Shown: one piece after another, positions 5,285 through 6,085 of the stretch
Position numbering within the stretch: position 1 is the stretch's first letter
How the letters are laid out: each line of letters starts with the position of its first letter
Source: Clostridia bacterium
GTDB lineage: Bacteria; Bacillota; Clostridia; Christensenellales; CALWSW01
Assembly: GCA_019421925.1 (NCBI GenBank)
Contig: JAHZEH010000051.1
Location: 1 to 6,085 of the forward strand
DNA: 6,085 nucleotides
Reading direction: 5' to 3'
Notes under the pieces: generated by a model
The model's database searches: none
Told to the model about the DNA's origin: nothing
Seen by the model: the letters and a program-made list of their open reading frames with translations, nothing else
Made by a program: the position numbers and the translations under genes

Positions 5285-5346
5285 GGATTCCCGAGAGTGA
5301 ATCCCCTGGTCGGGGGATTGGGAGGACAGCGGCCCCCCACATCCCC
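5285..5346 (+). promoter_or_regulatory. Leader with mutually exclusive hairpins before the lipoprotein gene
   Basis: Four segments can pair in competing ways: A, GGATTC (5285-5290); B, GAATCCCC (5299-5306); C, GGGGATT (5313-5319); D, ATCCCC (5341-5346). A pairs with B over six bases, B with C over seven (AATCCCC/GGGGATT), and C with D over six. Segment D ends three bases before the ribosome binding site. The layout recalls attenuators and translational switches, but there is no leader peptide or ligand motif I recognise, and short G- and C-runs are common in such DNA. Confidence 0.32.
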
Positions 5347-5348
5347 GG

Positions 5349-5356
5349 AAAGGAGG
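5349..5356 (+). promoter_or_regulatory. Ribosome binding site of the lipoprotein gene, self-complementary context
   Basis: AAAGGAGG lies seven bases before the ATG at 5364 and decides this start. The site is part of the palindrome GGAGGCCTCC (5352-5361), and CGGA (5346-5349) can pair with TCCG (5359-5362), so a small hairpin could partly mask it. Confidence 0.75.
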
Positions 5357-5363
5357 CCTCCGC

Positions 5364-6085
5364 ATGAAACCCCGTCTTTTTGCCGCCGCCCTGGCGCTGC
5401 TGGCGCTGACCGCCTGCGCTCCGGCGGGCGGATTCTCTTCGCCTCCCGCCGTCTCTCCCTCTGCTTCAGCTATGCTTCCGGAGCAATCCCCCTCGCCGGG
5501 TAAGCCCTCCGGGGAGGAACCTCCTGAGGAGGCCGCCGGTCAGCTAGGAGAAGCGGACAGCTCCGCCCCCCTCGCTCTCCGCCGCTGGGACGGCCCCCGT
5601 TCCCTGCGGGGGGAGGGCTTCCAGCCTGTCAGCCTCCCGCCGGACCGCATCCTCACGGCCCTGGACTGCAGGGCGGACGGGGTCAGCCGGGCAGTGACCG
5701 GCGAAGCGCTGCAGTCCGCCCTCGCCCCTGCCTGCCTGCCCGGGGACCTTCTCTGGATGGGGGAGGACGGGACGGCCTCGGACGCCCGCCTTCAGGCCTG
5801 GATTTTTGAGGATACCCCCCTGGGCGGCAGCTACCGGGATATGGCTGTCCTTCTGGTGGACTACGGGACCTACGGGCCCCAGGGCCTCGTCCTCTTCTTC
5901 CTCCGGCAAAAGGAGGGCTGGCAGCTCACGGACGGTCTGGCGTTGGACGGGATGAGCGGCTTCCAGATGTCCCTGCCCGAGTACTCCGACCCCTACGCTC
6001 CGGGCCAGAGCGCCACTGTTCTGGGCAATGGTCTGCTTCTCAAGTCCTCCTCAGCCTTCGCCCGCCCCAACACCTGGGCGGTGGT
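5364..6085 (+). CDS. Putative secreted lipoprotein, 3' end beyond the window
   Basis: The frame runs open from the ATG at 5364 to the window edge: 240 complete codons and no stop. The N-terminus is a classic lipoprotein signal: K2 and R4, a hydrophobic stretch (5-15), then the lipobox L15-T16-A17-C18. Signal peptidase II should cut before C18, leaving the protein lipid-anchored outside the cytoplasmic membrane. Residues 19-70 are a Ser/Pro/Glu-rich, probably disordered linker. From about 72 a folded domain begins, with alternating hydrophobic stretches such as DMAVLLVDYGTYGPQGLVLFFL (159-180, soluble-looking rather than membrane) and KEGWQLTDGLAL (183-194), which resembles the beta-rich domains of clostridial lipoproteins. 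I do not recognise the family. Codon use is like that of gatCAB. Whether it shares a transcript with gatB is unclear, given the 311-base structured gap. Confidence 0.85.
   Translation, partial: MKPRLFAAALALLALTACAPAGGFSSPPAVSPSASAMLPEQSPSPGKPSGEEPPEEAAGQLGEADSSAPLALRRWDGPRSLRGEGFQPVSLPPDRILTALDCRADGVSRAVTGEALQSALAPACLPGDLLWMGEDGTASDARLQAWIFEDTPLGGSYRDMAVLLVDYGTYGPQGLVLFFLRQKEGWQLTDGLALDGMSGFQMSLPEYSDPYAPGQSATVLGNGLLLKSSSAFARPNTWAV

Larger units (their letters stand above)
5053..5363 (+). other. Intergenic region between gatB and the lipoprotein gene
   Basis: These 311 bases contain no ORF with a ribosome binding site or protein-like composition. They do contain many inverted repeats: the hairpin at 5061-5092; an 8-bp stem TGTGGGCG/CGCCCACA (5114-5121 with 5150-5157) enclosing an inner CCCG/CGGG stem (5129-5132 with 5139-5142); a small stem CCTCC/GGAGG (5180-5184 with 5188-5192); and the overlapping pairings at 5285-5346. 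I see no convincing -35/-10 pair for the lipoprotein gene and match no known riboswitch class. Confidence 0.5.

Noticed and set aside
5113..5367. 84-codon plus-strand frame in the gatB-lipoprotein gap
   Set aside because: It has no ribosome binding site, has Arg/Gly/Pro-rich composition, and overlaps the lipoprotein start.

Overview
The window looks like chromosomal DNA of a G+C-rich, low-GC-phylum type Firmicute, most likely a gut clostridium of the Oscillospiraceae kind (Flavonifractor/Lawsonibacter-like). This is inference from three things: strong AGGAGG-type ribosome binding sites before nearly every gene, a gatC-gatA-gatB operon in the usual clostridial order, and a PadR regulator paired with a HAAS-type membrane protein, combined with codons that mostly end in G or C. 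The species cannot be fixed from the sequence alone.

Layout, all genes on the plus strand. Bases 1-78 are the tail of an upstream unit, closed by a 19-bp perfect hairpin terminator. Bases 90-143 hold a near-consensus promoter with overlapping inverted and direct repeats of ATTACT, a good candidate for the self-operator of the PadR regulator that follows (179-532). A 122-nt spacer leads to a membrane protein with an N-terminal HAAS-like domain (655-1332). Right after its stop codon lies about 310 bp of foreign-looking, AT-richer DNA (about 45% G+C) with an 86-codon ORF of unknown function (1353-1613) that lacks a ribosome binding site. It is bounded by two copies of GCTTAA. Removing the stretch between the copies would put the membrane-protein stop codon directly on the next terminator (1653-1692), so I read it as a later insertion.

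From 1766 to 5052 is a housekeeping operon: an extended -10 promoter, a short leader, then gatC, gatA and gatB. These encode the three subunits of the Asp/Glu-tRNA amidotransferase, which converts misacylated Glu-tRNA(Gln) and/or Asp-tRNA(Asn) to Gln-tRNA(Gln)/Asn-tRNA(Asn). All visible catalytic and metal-binding residues are present. The 311-nt gap 5053-5363 has no convincing gene, but it is rich in inverted repeats, including a four-segment set of mutually exclusive pairings just before the next start. The window ends inside a gene for a secreted lipoprotein (5364 to beyond 6085) of no family I recognise.

The PadR/HAAS pair is probably one regulatory unit, independent of gatCAB. I found no defence system, CRISPR array, RNA gene or complete mobile element. 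The items most worth a second look are the low-G+C insert behind the HAAS gene, the PadR operator architecture, and the structured leader of the lipoprotein gene.
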